A stretch of DNA of 14,898 nucleotides, taken from assembly GCA_002792135.1 (NCBI GenBank), contig PFNU01000057.1:1-14898 (forward strand), written 5' to 3'. Every line of letters starts with the position of its first letter. Position 1 is the stretch's first letter. The stretch comes from a bacterium (Candidatus Torokbacteria) CG_4_10_14_0_2_um_filter_35_8. GTDB lineage: Bacteria > Patescibacteriota > GCA-2792135. The notes under the pieces were generated by a model. It saw only the letters and a list, made by a program, of their open reading frames with translations. It was not told the DNA's origin and did no database searches. Below are positions 1 through 7,160 of this stretch, piece by piece. The translations under genes and the position numbers were made by a program.

Positions 1-1
1 T

Positions 2-940
2 AAAGAGAAAGAGCTTGCTTATAATACTGAAGATCAAGAGCAAGAGGGTATTGAGGATAACATTCAAGTAAATCCTCTTTTACCCCAAAGAAGTATGGTA
101 GTTTGCAGTGCTTCATCAGTATTACAGGATATTACAGAAGGAACTAGTTATAATGTTGAGAATATTATTGATGTTGATTTGTCTACATCATGGGCAGAGG
201 CAAGGCAAGATGAAGGTATAGGAGAATGGGTGCAATTTACCTTTGGCTCTAATGCTGGAATTAATACATTAGGGGTATTTGCAGGAAAAGCAAAGGATGA
301 AGAGACTTATTTTCAAAACAATAGGGTGCAGGATTTTGAATTGGAATTTAGTGATGGAGAGAAGATTTCTGGGACTCTGGATGATAAATATACAATACAG
401 TTTATTACTTTTAATGTTAAACAAACCTCGTATCTTAAATTCATTATAAAATCAGTTTACAGAGGCACAAAGCACAATGATACTTGTATTTCTGAGATTG
501 ATCTTTGGAGCGATTGGGTTATAAATAAAGACTCTGATGCTGCAATGCAATATTATAAAGAAGATAGTGGGGAAATTTCTACAGATTATGTTATTGATGC
601 TTATATGACCTTTGATCTTTCAAGTGATGGTTATCCTGAGAGCGCCCGTCTCAGCTCTTATGCTTATGATATGCCGAAATTTGTTGCTACAGTAGAGCTT
701 TCTCCATCTACACCTGAAGATACCAAGTTTACTGTTAAATGGTATAAAGGAGATGAGGTTTTCTTTACTGATACCCGAGGATATAATGGACCTTTTTCTG
801 ATGGTAAGTGCTTTGCTTCATCTATTGCGCTACTTACAAAATATGGTGCAGATGAATGGTCTCTGGGAGATTACAAAGTAGAGTGGATTTTGGATGATAA
901 AGTAGTAAGGACTGTAGAGTTTAAAGTGAATGTTCAATAA
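2..940 (+). CDS. Discoidin/NADase-type glycan-binding domain protein, 5'-truncated
   Basis: The frame is open from base 2, so the gene begins left of the window; the first ATG, at 95, is probably internal. About 312 residues are visible. After an acidic linker, roughly residues 32-170 (counted from base 2) look like the discoidin-like NADase-type glycan-binding domain. Supporting features are an ASSVL start, an IIDVDLSTSW stretch, a GIGEWVQFTF strand, an NNRVQDFELEFSDG segment and a closing GTKHNDTCISEIDLW strand. That ending is typical of the family. The remaining ~130 residues look like an all-beta Ig-like module (FVATVELSPS, FTVKWYKGD, YKVEWILDD) and end in NVQ. No catalytic residues or membrane segment lie in the visible part; an anchor may lie upstream. 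A surface carbohydrate-binding role is inferred. The isochorismatase-family gene starts 26 bp downstream on the same strand. Confidence 0.75.
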   Translation, partial: KEKELAYNTEDQEQEGIEDNIQVNPLLPQRSMVVCSASSVLQDITEGTSYNVENIIDVDLSTSWAEARQDEGIGEWVQFTFGSNAGINTLGVFAGKAKDEETYFQNNRVQDFELEFSDGEKISGTLDDKYTIQFITFNVKQTSYLKFIIKSVYRGTKHNDTCISEIDLWSDWVINKDSDAAMQYYKEDSGEISTDYVIDAYMTFDLSSDGYPESARLSSYAYDMPKFVATVELSPSTPEDTKFTVKWYKGDEVFFTDTRGYNGPFSDGKCFASSIALLTKYGADEWSLGDYKVEWILDDKVVRTVEFKVNVQ

Positions 941-966
941 GAATTTAATTAATTTACGCTACAGTT

Positions 967-1593
967 ATGACTCTTAAGCAAATTAATACTGAGAGCAGCA
1001 CTTTACTCGTTATTGATGTTCTCAATTCTTGTTGCAGGTCTAAATATGAAATTAAAAAATGGGGTATTCGTTTTAGTAAAATTAGAAAAATGGTGCCAAA
1101 ATTGGTTGTATTTATTAAAGAGTATAAGAAACGTTTTAAAAATCCTATTATTTATGTTAATTGCACAAGGTGGGACAAGAAGCATTTACCTCCTAATATA
1201 ATAGAGTTATATAAGGACCCAAGATGCAGATATTACTCTGAAGACAAGACTGGATTTAGTGAAAAATTTTACAAAGTGAAGCCAGAAAAGAACGATATTG
1301 TTATTACTAAAAGTAACTACGATGCTTTTACTAGCCATAAGCTAAGTAGAATACTAAAAAAGAATAAAATGAAACACCTTATTGTAACAGGGGTTTTTGG
1401 AGATGGGTGTGTACATGCAACAATTCAAGGAGGTTTCTCCAAGGGATATAATTTTGTCATTCTGAAGGATCTAATCGAAACAACAGATGTAAAAATAAGA
1501 CAGGATTTACAAAGATTATTAAAAAAATATACTTGGCCTGTTATGTTTGGCAAAACAATTACTTCCAAAGAATTTCTAAGGAATATTAGTTAG
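967..1593 (+). CDS. Isochorismatase-family cysteine hydrolase
   Basis: This 208-residue protein has the length and fold signature of the isochorismatase/nicotinamidase superfamily, soluble alpha/beta enzymes that use an Asp-Lys-Cys triad. The expected residues are present: Asp17 in TLLVIDVLN, Lys115 in DIVITKSNYDAF and Cys148 in VTGVFGDGCVHAT. The last segment matches the family's conserved loop before the nucleophile. The substrate cannot be told from sequence. Nicotinamidase, N-carbamoyl amidohydrolase and isochorismatase activities all occur in this family, and the metal-binding histidines of nicotinamidases are not obvious here. The start has no ribosome binding site; the ATG follows the upstream stop by 26 bp, suggesting co-transcription with the glycan-binding gene. 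It converges tail to tail with the next gene, with 5 bp between stops. Confidence 0.85.
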   Translation: MTLKQINTESSTLLVIDVLNSCCRSKYEIKKWGIRFSKIRKMVPKLVVFIKEYKKRFKNPIIYVNCTRWDKKHLPPNIIELYKDPRCRYYSEDKTGFSEKFYKVKPEKNDIVITKSNYDAFTSHKLSRILKKNKMKHLIVTGVFGDGCVHATIQGGFSKGYNFVILKDLIETTDVKIRQDLQRLLKKYTWPVMFGKTITSKEFLRNIS

Positions 1594-1598
1594 GTCTT

Positions 1599-3209
1599 CT
1601 ATTTTATATCTTCCTTTTTCTCCTGTATAAAAGTCCGCCATTGCTCTAGGACTTCAATAAAAGTTAAAAAGGGAGTGTCGATTAAAAAATTGAAGATGAC
1701 AGCAACAATATTTATCTTGCCCCATTTTTTAGAAAGCCATCTACCTACGCTTATAATCGGTAAAGCAAAAATATCTATGATAGACTGAAAGAAACTATCT
1801 TTTTCTTCATAGACATTAAGTTCTTTAGCCCTTTTTCGGATAATCACGGCAGCAAACGAGATAAGAGAAGTAAACATGATTATAAGTATGAAAGAAAGGG
1901 GAGGATAGTTGAGAAGAGTTAGTAGCCAGATAAGGGTACCAAGGATTACTACAAAACTTATATAAAACATAATATGGAAAATTTTTCTTAATGTTCTACT
2001 TCTTCCTGTAGGTAGATCAACATAAAGAAGAGAAAACCCTTTATCCGTAAAAGAATTTTGTTTTATTTCTTCTATAACGAGATCAAAATTTCCTTCTTTT
2101 GGAAGTCTTACAGTTGCAACTGAGATAAACATAAGAAAAGTAGGCCCAGTAATGTCTACGATAGCTGCCAGAGTGTTTATATGTCCTGTGAAGTATTTTG
2201 TAAAAGGAATTTCTAATATATATAGAGAAAACACATTAGTAAGGAAGATGGAAATAGTACTAAAGACGGCTGATCTTACTTTGCGTTTTGCAAGCGCCTT
2301 AAGTTTTTTATTATAAGTTTTTTCTACCAATTCATGAAGTGTTTTTAAGTCTTCGATTTTTTTTCTTATGCCAGTAGGATTTTTTGCTATGATTTCGTCA
2401 ATAAGGATAAATGGAGCTTTATGACGGTAGCAGATATTATAAAATTTATTTGCTGCTGGGTGGTTTAAGTAGTTATCGGTTTCTTCAAAAATATCGAGTA
2501 TGGATTTTGTTAATTTATTGAGTTCTTCTTGAGAAATATTGAACCAATCTTTATGATGCGCTTTAAAAAGATTATAACTTATCATAGCCTTATCATAATT
2601 CATTAATGCTTGCTGGACATTAATAAATAATAAGACGCTTTTACTTTGCTCATTTAGATTACACCTACGAGCGAATCTCTCGGAGATAATTATTCTTTTT
2701 CTTATTGTTTTTTCCATATAACTTGTTAGGGCACTTGTCCTTATGTATTTAACAGGATCAAGTACTTCTTCTATTTCGCAGACAGCAATACCTAAAAGTC
2801 TTGTACAGAACTCGCTGTTTGTTATATTCTGAGGTAGAGAAGGATGGTGCTTCAGTATATAGGTGTATTTATCAATAACTTTTTGAATAAGAGGAATCTT
2901 ATATTTGGGAATTTTATTATTTGGAAAGTGGCCTCCTCTTATTAAATCTAAGACAAAAGGCTCTGCTAAATTTTTGTTATTTTGGTCTATTAGAAGCCTT
3001 CTTGCTAGTATACGTTTAATTGCTATTCTTTTCATTAGGTGTTCTTCTTTCCAGTCAATTATATTCCTTATTCTTTCATAGAATATTGCCATTCTGCTTG
3101 CCACCTCATTTACATGCAGTTTTGCTCCTTCTTCTTTCTTTCTTTTCATTCTTTTCCATTTTTTGTATTCTTCTATTAAGTTATCTAGATCTTTAGATAT
3201 TGTTGGCAT
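1599..3209 (-). CDS. Polytopic membrane protein of unknown function, 536 aa
   Basis: I do not recognise this family. The N-terminal ~305 residues are helical and rich in Lys, Arg and Glu, starting with a strongly basic segment (residues 15-30), and look cytoplasmic. Four clear hydrophobic segments follow at about 311-334, 343-366, 407-433 and 435-457. A weaker amphipathic pair lies at about 476-488 and 498-515. The C-terminus has an ordered, conserved-looking block: LPIISVGRWLSKKW, then NFLIDTPF, then FIEVLEQWRTFIQEKKE. The protein ends in a basic/acidic tail, so this terminus is probably cytoplasmic and functional. There is no enzyme motif. The leader is very AT-rich with no Shine-Dalgarno sequence. 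It is divergent from the 109-aa membrane protein and Clp-like ATPase across a 500-bp gap, so a link to that module is possible but unproven. Confidence 0.8.
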   Translation of the reverse strand: MPTISKDLDNLIEEYKKWKRMKRKKEEGAKLHVNEVASRMAIFYERIRNIIDWKEEHLMKRIAIKRILARRLLIDQNNKNLAEPFVLDLIRGGHFPNNKIPKYKIPLIQKVIDKYTYILKHHPSLPQNITNSEFCTRLLGIAVCEIEEVLDPVKYIRTSALTSYMEKTIRKRIIISERFARRCNLNEQSKSVLLFINVQQALMNYDKAMISYNLFKAHHKDWFNISQEELNKLTKSILDIFEETDNYLNHPAANKFYNICYRHKAPFILIDEIIAKNPTGIRKKIEDLKTLHELVEKTYNKKLKALAKRKVRSAVFSTISIFLTNVFSLYILEIPFTKYFTGHINTLAAIVDITGPTFLMFISVATVRLPKEGNFDLVIEEIKQNSFTDKGFSLLYVDLPTGRSRTLRKIFHIMFYISFVVILGTLIWLLTLLNYPPLSFILIIMFTSLISFAAVIIRKRAKELNVYEEKDSFFQSIIDIFALPIISVGRWLSKKWGKINIVAVIFNFLIDTPFLTFIEVLEQWRTFIQEKKEDIK

Positions 3210-3283
3210 AAAATAAGTTTAAAAATCAAAAATAGTGAATATAGGTTTATAAAATTTTGCCATAAGATTGGGTTTGGTAAATG

Positions 3284-3312
3284 TTGAGTTCAGTACTTTA
3301 TTATGCTATAAA
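3284..3312 (+). promoter_or_regulatory. Probable sigma-70 extended -10 promoter
   Basis: TTGAGT at 3284-3289 is separated by 17 bp from TATAAA at 3307-3312, and TG at 3304-3305 makes the -10 an extended type. Transcription would start near 3319, about 390 bp before the 109-aa membrane protein ATG. It would therefore transcribe the folded region at 3422-3526 as a long leader or separate RNA. The spacing is optimal; use in vivo is inference. Confidence 0.5.
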
Positions 3313-3421
3313 CTCCTTATTTGTTAATAGAATTAGGGTTATTAGGTGTTAATACTGTATTTTAGCATATATTTTACATGAGTGGTATAGTTTTAAGTGT
3401 GAACTGGAAATTTGAATAACT

Positions 3422-3526
3422 TCCCAAAATGGGTAAGGCCAGTCCCCTGACTGGCCTAGTTGGGATTTAGAAACACCCGGGGCTAGTCGGGGAACCGTAA
3501 TACGTCCCAGGAGACTAGCCCTACCC
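3422..3526. repeat. GC-rich nested inverted-repeat segment, possible structured RNA
   Basis: This is an island of GC-rich sequence in AT-rich surroundings. Stem 1: GGCCAGTC (3437-3444) and GACTGGCC (3449-3456) with a CCCT loop. Stem 2: GGGCTAGTC (3480-3488) and GACTAGCCC (3513-3521), enclosing GGG/CCC (3490-3492 with 3506-3508) and the core CGTAATACG (3496-3504). GGGTA (3431-3435) can pair with TACCC (3522-3526), closing both hairpins into a multibranch fold. Alternatively TCCCA (3422-3426) pairs with TGGGA (3461-3465). The core at 3496-3504 is the reverse complement of the core of the palindromes at 4117 and 4174. The segment may therefore be a repeat element rather than a dedicated ncRNA. 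Confidence 0.55.
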
Positions 3527-3709
3527 AGTGGTAAAACTTAAGGTAGAATAAAATAAATCTATCAGTTTTGTTTTTGAGATATCTATAGTAAAGAATAATA
3601 ACCCTAGATAAAAAGAAGGTATCTACCTTTGTCGTAGTAATATAAATGAACTGATAGAAGTTGAACAAATTTTTAGAACAAAAGCATTAAGATAATTAAA
3701 AACCTTAAG

Positions 3710-4039
3710 ATGAAATTTCAAGGAGTTATAATACGATTCTTTTATGATTGGTATGTGGCTTTTTCTTTAGGTTTTCTAAAACAGTTTTTAAGTTTTGCGA
3801 ATACTATCGAAGGCATTCTTGCTGTAAGAGAGATGGCGCGGAGAATATTTCAACCCCTTTATCAGGATTATGATGTAGCAGGGTATATTTTAGGGTTTTT
3901 CTTCAGAATATTTAGGATAATTATCGGAGTTATTATACATCTAATTGTTTTTTTATTTTTTTTAATTTTGTATTTTATCTGGGTTTTGATTCCACCTTTT
4001 GTGGTTTATATGGTTTTTGTTAATCTATTTAGCTTGTAG
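3710..4039 (+). CDS. Small membrane protein of unknown function, 109 aa
   Basis: I do not recognise a named family. The N-terminal ~25 residues are aromatic and amphipathic (FFYDWYVAFSLGFLKQFL). A more polar middle follows, with MARRIFQPLYQDYDVAGYILGFFFRI at about 43-68. Two strongly hydrophobic segments then run from about 70 to the end (IIGVIIHLIVFLFFLILYFIW, then IPPFVVYMVFVNLF). The QPLYQDYDxxG motif between the two halves looks like a conserved loop. The start ATG at 3710 follows an AT-rich leader without a Shine-Dalgarno sequence. The gene is on the same strand as, and immediately upstream of, the membrane-anchored Clp-like ATPase, across a 281-bp repeat-containing gap. A role as its membrane partner is an inference from position only. 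Confidence 0.75.
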   Translation: MKFQGVIIRFFYDWYVAFSLGFLKQFLSFANTIEGILAVREMARRIFQPLYQDYDVAGYILGFFFRIFRIIIGVIIHLIVFLFFLILYFIWVLIPPFVVYMVFVNLFSL

Positions 4040-4102
4040 TTTTTAGAATTAAGAGTTCTGGACTAGGGATCAAAACCCTAAATCCGAACTTCTAAATCCT
4101 AA

Positions 4103-4138
4103 AGCCCGTTCTACGGGGCACGTATTACGTGCCGGGCT
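4103..4138. repeat. Double-hairpin palindrome with GCACGTATTACGTGC core
   Basis: GGCACGTA-T-TACGTGCC at 4117-4133 is a perfect 17-nt palindrome. It is flanked by AGCCC (4103-4107) and GGGCT (4134-4138), and CCCGT/ACGGG at 4105-4109 and 4113-4117 can form a competing small hairpin. Its 15-nt core recurs exactly at 4175-4189. There is no T-run after it, so it is not an obvious intrinsic terminator. It lies in the gap between the small membrane protein gene and the Clp-like gene. Confidence 0.8.
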
Positions 4139-4173
4139 AAGCAAATTCTAATGGCCAAAATCCAAAATTCGAA

Positions 4174-4190
4174 AGCACGTATTACGTGCT
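4174..4190. repeat. 17-nt perfect palindrome, second copy
   Basis: AGCACGTA-T-TACGTGCT is a perfect palindrome centred on 4182. It shares 15 nt with the copy at 4117-4133; only the outermost base pair differs. It is preceded by CAAAATTCGAAA (4163-4174), a 12-nt word also found at 8652-8663 inside another repeat-filled gap. Confidence 0.8.
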
Positions 4191-4236
4191 AAACAAATTA
4201 TTTTAGATTTTGAAAATTAGAATTTTATGCTTGTTT

Positions 4237-4251
4237 TCAGCCTCAGGCTGA
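4237..4251. repeat. 15-nt perfect palindrome TCAGCCT-C-AGGCTGA
   Basis: The perfect palindrome is centred on 4244. The 16-nt stretch 4231-4246 (TTGTTTTCAGCCTCAG) is repeated exactly at 8828-8843. There the palindrome's second arm is separated by an extra ~17-nt mini-palindrome. It lies 70 bp upstream of the Clp-like start codon. Confidence 0.7.
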
Positions 4252-4320
4252 TTGGTCGTGGCCAAAGGATTTCGGATTTAGTGCTTAGAGCCTTCTTTTG
4301 TTATTAATCCAACTTTTTAT

Positions 4321-6993
4321 ATGTCTCAAAAAAAAGAAGACTTCAAAAACAGAAGAGAGATGAGAGAGATGATATGTCCTGTGTGTATGGGGTTTCCCCT
4401 AGATGAAAATGGGCAGATTTGTCAGGATTGTGGAGGAAAGGGGGTGTGGTTTGAGTTAGGAAACACTGTCTTTTATTTTTCTGAAAAAAATCTCTTATCT
4501 GTTAGTTTAAATTTTATAACTAAGATTTTATCTTGGACAGCAGGCTTTCTTGCAGTTTTTGGAACCATTATCTTAGGAATTGTTATAACCCCAGGCCATG
4601 ATCAAGGGATTTTTGCTTTGTATACGGAGAGAGGAGGACTACCACTTTTGTTTTGGTTGAGCTTATTTATCTCATTATTCTTTATTGATAGTTTTTTAAG
4701 AAGGCATGAGTCCTTAAAGAAAATTTCTCCTCTTAATTCTGATTTGAAAGTCTTGTTTGATCCTAGTTATGAAAAAGAAAAAGAGGTTGACATTTCTACC
4801 TTGTTTAACAGTGAATCTTTAGAAATATTACGAGATGCTTATCAATACACCTTGTCATCTAATGTGTCGCTTGCTCCTATTCATGTATTGAAATTTTTAA
4901 CACAAAATTCTAAAATTCAGTCTTTATTTACTCGATTTGAAATTGAAAAAAATGAACTTGAAAAGATAGTAAATCCCGAGGAGGTAAAAATAAATAATAA
5001 AAGTTTAGATGGAAGTTTCTCTGGAAGCTTAAAAAGGGTGCTTCTGTTTTCTTTTTTTGATGCGATAACCTCTGAAGAGGAAGAAGTAGATATTTTTGGT
5101 TTATTTTTTGGTATAGCCCAGGACGAGAAGATAAAGAAGATGTTTTATGATCTAGAAATTGAAACAGAAGATATTAAAAATCTCATTAGATGGATGAGAA
5201 GTGAGGTACTCACAAAAAGACAAAAAAGACATCCTCGTAAAGTAAAGCATGTTGTGATGAATAGGGCTTGGACCGCCCAGCCCACTCCTTTCCTAGATAG
5301 ATTTAGTTATGATCTTACGGATCTTGCTCGTGCAGGGCTTATTGAGGTGGTTGTAGGAAGAGATAGGGAAGTAGCAGAAGCAGAAAGAATTTTATCCCGA
5401 GCATCAAAAAATAATGTCCTCTTGGTTGGTGAAGAGGGTGCTGGGAAAATGGCTGTTGTAAGAGAACTTACTAAGAGAATAGTGAAGCAAAACACTTTCT
5501 CTAAACTTTTAGATAAAAGGCTTGTGGTTTTAGATGCTGCTTCTCTCGTGGCAGATGTGAGAAGAGAAGGAGAGCTTGAAGGAAGATTAACTAAGGTCTT
5601 AGATGAGGTGGTGAGAGCTGGTAACATTATTCTTTGTATTCCTGATATTCACAATTTAGCCGAGGTAGGTAAGTTTGGTGCTTTTTCTGGATCAGAGATT
5701 CTAGCGCCCGTATTTTCTAAAGCAGCTTTTCAGGTGATAGGGACAACCACGCCTTTTGATTTTCATAGATCTATTGAGGGACAGGCAGCTTTTGCGAGTA
5801 CCTTTGAAAAAGTACAGGTGAACGAAATGAGTCCTGATACAGCTTTAGAATTTTTAGCACTTAGAGCACCAGTTATTGAACAGAAAAATCGTGTTATCTT
5901 AACTTATGGCGCAATGAAAAAAGCAGTTGATTTATCTTTTAGGTTTATTTCTGATAGGCTTCTTCCTGGAAAAGCACTTGACCTTTTAGCTGAGGCGGGG
6001 GTTTTAGCAAGAACTAAAGGAAGAAAGCTTGTGAGGGACGAGGACATCAGGGAGGTTATCACCCAGAAGACAGGTATTCCCCTTACTAAGGTTTCTGATA
6101 CTGAATCAGAAAAGCTCTTAAATCTTGAAGCCGAGCTTCACAAAAGAGTTATTAATCAGGAAGATGCGATAGGTGCTATTTCCCGATCAATAAGGAGAGT
6201 AAGAGTGGGTTTAAAAGAAGAAAAAAGACCCATTGGTGTATTTCTTTTTTTGGGACCTACTGGAGTAGGTAAAACTGAAACTGCAAAAGCTCTTGCCAAG
6301 ACTTATTTTGGTAGCGAAGAGACGATGATTAGATTAGATATGTCAGAATTTCAAACGAAAGAAAGTATTTACAGTTTAATTGGACTTTCTGGTGATAATG
6401 TATCGGGAAAACTTACCGAACAAGTAAAAAGAAAACCTTTTTCTTTAATTTTACTTGATGAGTTAGAAAAGGCTCATAGAGAAGTTTTAAATTTGTTTTT
6501 GCAAGTTTTTGATGATGGGAGACTTACTGATAATCTAGGCAGAGTAATAGATTTTAGTAATACGATTATTATTTGTACTTCTAATGCAGGATCTCGCTTT
6601 ATTCAAGAAAAAATAGCAGAAGGTGCTGTTATTGATTCTATAAAACCCCAGATTGAAGCATTACTTTTAGAATACTTTAATCCAGAATTTTTAAATAGAT
6701 TTGATGATAAAATTATTTTTAAACCTTTATCTATTGATGATGTCCGGGCTATTGCAGGACTAAAGATTACCCAATTTGCTAAGAATCTTGAGAAGGAGCA
6801 AGGAATGCTTTTGAATGTTTCTGATGATGCTATTAAAAAGTTATCTGAATTAGGCTATGATCCTTCTTATGGCGCAAGACCCTTAGAAAGAATGATTCAA
6901 GAAAAGCTTGGGGATTTTGTTGCCACAGAGATTTTAAAAAAGAAATATAAGAGGGGAGATACAGTCAAGTTTGAAGTCAAAGATATTAAATAA
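4321..6993 (+). CDS. Membrane-anchored Clp/Hsp100-like tandem AAA+ protein with zinc ribbon
   Basis: This 890-residue protein has a zinc ribbon (C19-P-V-C22 and C34-Q-D-C37, the second followed by GGKG as in DnaJ-type fingers) and two transmembrane helices (~68-91 and ~107-125). A diverged double Clp-N-like helical repeat (~160-290) and two AAA+ modules follow. Module 1 (~325-585) keeps the Clp fold but has GEEGAGKM at its Walker A (370-377; Thr/Ser replaced by Met377), PD in place of the Walker B DE (441-442), and AAFASTF where Clp proteins have the AALERRF arginine fingers. Its pore loop reads VRREG instead of KYRG. Module 2 (~600-890) has intact Walker A (GPTGVGKT, 645-652), Walker B (LLDELEKAH, Asp713-Glu714), sensor Asn755, Arg793 and sensor-2 GARP (851-854). 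It has GLSGDNVSGKLTE where a GYVG pore loop is expected, and no [LIV]GF ClpP-docking loop. No M-domain is present. ATPase activity from module 2 is likely; coupling to ClpP is unlikely. Confidence 0.9.
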   Translation: MSQKKEDFKNRREMREMICPVCMGFPLDENGQICQDCGGKGVWFELGNTVFYFSEKNLLSVSLNFITKILSWTAGFLAVFGTIILGIVITPGHDQGIFALYTERGGLPLLFWLSLFISLFFIDSFLRRHESLKKISPLNSDLKVLFDPSYEKEKEVDISTLFNSESLEILRDAYQYTLSSNVSLAPIHVLKFLTQNSKIQSLFTRFEIEKNELEKIVNPEEVKINNKSLDGSFSGSLKRVLLFSFFDAITSEEEEVDIFGLFFGIAQDEKIKKMFYDLEIETEDIKNLIRWMRSEVLTKRQKRHPRKVKHVVMNRAWTAQPTPFLDRFSYDLTDLARAGLIEVVVGRDREVAEAERILSRASKNNVLLVGEEGAGKMAVVRELTKRIVKQNTFSKLLDKRLVVLDAASLVADVRREGELEGRLTKVLDEVVRAGNIILCIPDIHNLAEVGKFGAFSGSEILAPVFSKAAFQVIGTTTPFDFHRSIEGQAAFASTFEKVQVNEMSPDTALEFLALRAPVIEQKNRVILTYGAMKKAVDLSFRFISDRLLPGKALDLLAEAGVLARTKGRKLVRDEDIREVITQKTGIPLTKVSDTESEKLLNLEAELHKRVINQEDAIGAISRSIRRVRVGLKEEKRPIGVFLFLGPTGVGKTETAKALAKTYFGSEETMIRLDMSEFQTKESIYSLIGLSGDNVSGKLTEQVKRKPFSLILLDELEKAHREVLNLFLQVFDDGRLTDNLGRVIDFSNTIIICTSNAGSRFIQEKIAEGAVIDSIKPQIEALLLEYFNPEFLNRFDDKIIFKPLSIDDVRAIAGLKITQFAKNLEKEQGMLLNVSDDAIKKLSELGYDPSYGARPLERMIQEKLGDFVATEILKKKYKRGDTVKFEVKDIK

Positions 6994-7160
6994 TTGAGAT
7001 TTAGTTATAAAGAAGAATGATCCTCATGACTAAAAGCTGCAAATGACCAATTTCCAATTAAGAATTTCTAATAAATGTCTAATGGCAAAATGACCAATAA
7101 CCAATCCGCCGCAGGCAGATTAAATTCTTAATTCTTATTTTTTTGATTTTTGAATTTATT
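6994..7160. repeat. Intergenic repeat words with imperfect TCCGCC/GGCAGA palindrome
   Basis: This is the gap between the convergent Clp-like gene and the transglycosylase gene. It is filled with short related words (tgaccaatttccaattaag, aatggcaaaatgaccaataa). One small palindrome, AATCCGCC-GCA-GGCAGATT, lies at 7103-7121 with one mismatch between arms. It belongs to the same family as those at 8678, 11747 and 14153. No T-tailed terminator hairpin is visible for either gene. Confidence 0.6.

Larger units (their letters stand above)
3210..3709. other. 500-bp intergenic region between divergent genes
   Basis: No credible protein gene is present; the only minus-strand open frame here runs across hairpin repeats. 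From left to right it holds an AT-rich stretch that is the leader of the minus-strand membrane protein gene, and a plus-strand extended -10 promoter (3284-3312). A GC-rich segment of nested inverted repeats follows (3422-3526). Last is an AT-rich stretch with a 9-bp inverted repeat (3559-3567 with 3649-3657) enclosing a 6+6 palindrome (3616-3629). The right end is the leader of the 109-aa gene. I looked for tmRNA, SRP RNA, RNase P RNA and tRNA hallmarks and saw none. Confidence 0.6.

Noticed and set aside
95..97. ATG at 95 as the true start of the first gene
   Set aside because: The frame is open to the window edge and the upstream codons encode a plausible acidic linker. The glycan-binding domain begins right after this Met, so it is likely internal.
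3422..3526. SRP RNA, tmRNA, RNase P RNA or tRNA
   Set aside because: The region folds, but it has no GGAAGCAGCC-like SRP loop, tmRNA acceptor ends, GAGGAAAGTCC RNase P motif, or T-loop GGTTCGA.
3483..3668. 61-codon minus-strand open frame
   Set aside because: It overlaps the GC-rich hairpin segment and inverted repeats and has no protein-like pattern beyond A/T-driven hydrophobic residues.
5307..5627. 106-codon minus-strand open frame inside the Clp-like gene
   Set aside because: It is the antisense shadow of the first AAA+ module; the plus-strand reading has clear family motifs throughout.
4321..6993. Annotation as ordinary ClpC or ClpB
   Set aside because: The M-domain, D1 ATPase residues, both pore-loop aromatics and the ClpP-docking loop are missing, and a zinc ribbon plus membrane helices are added. 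A family-level Clp-like label is safer.
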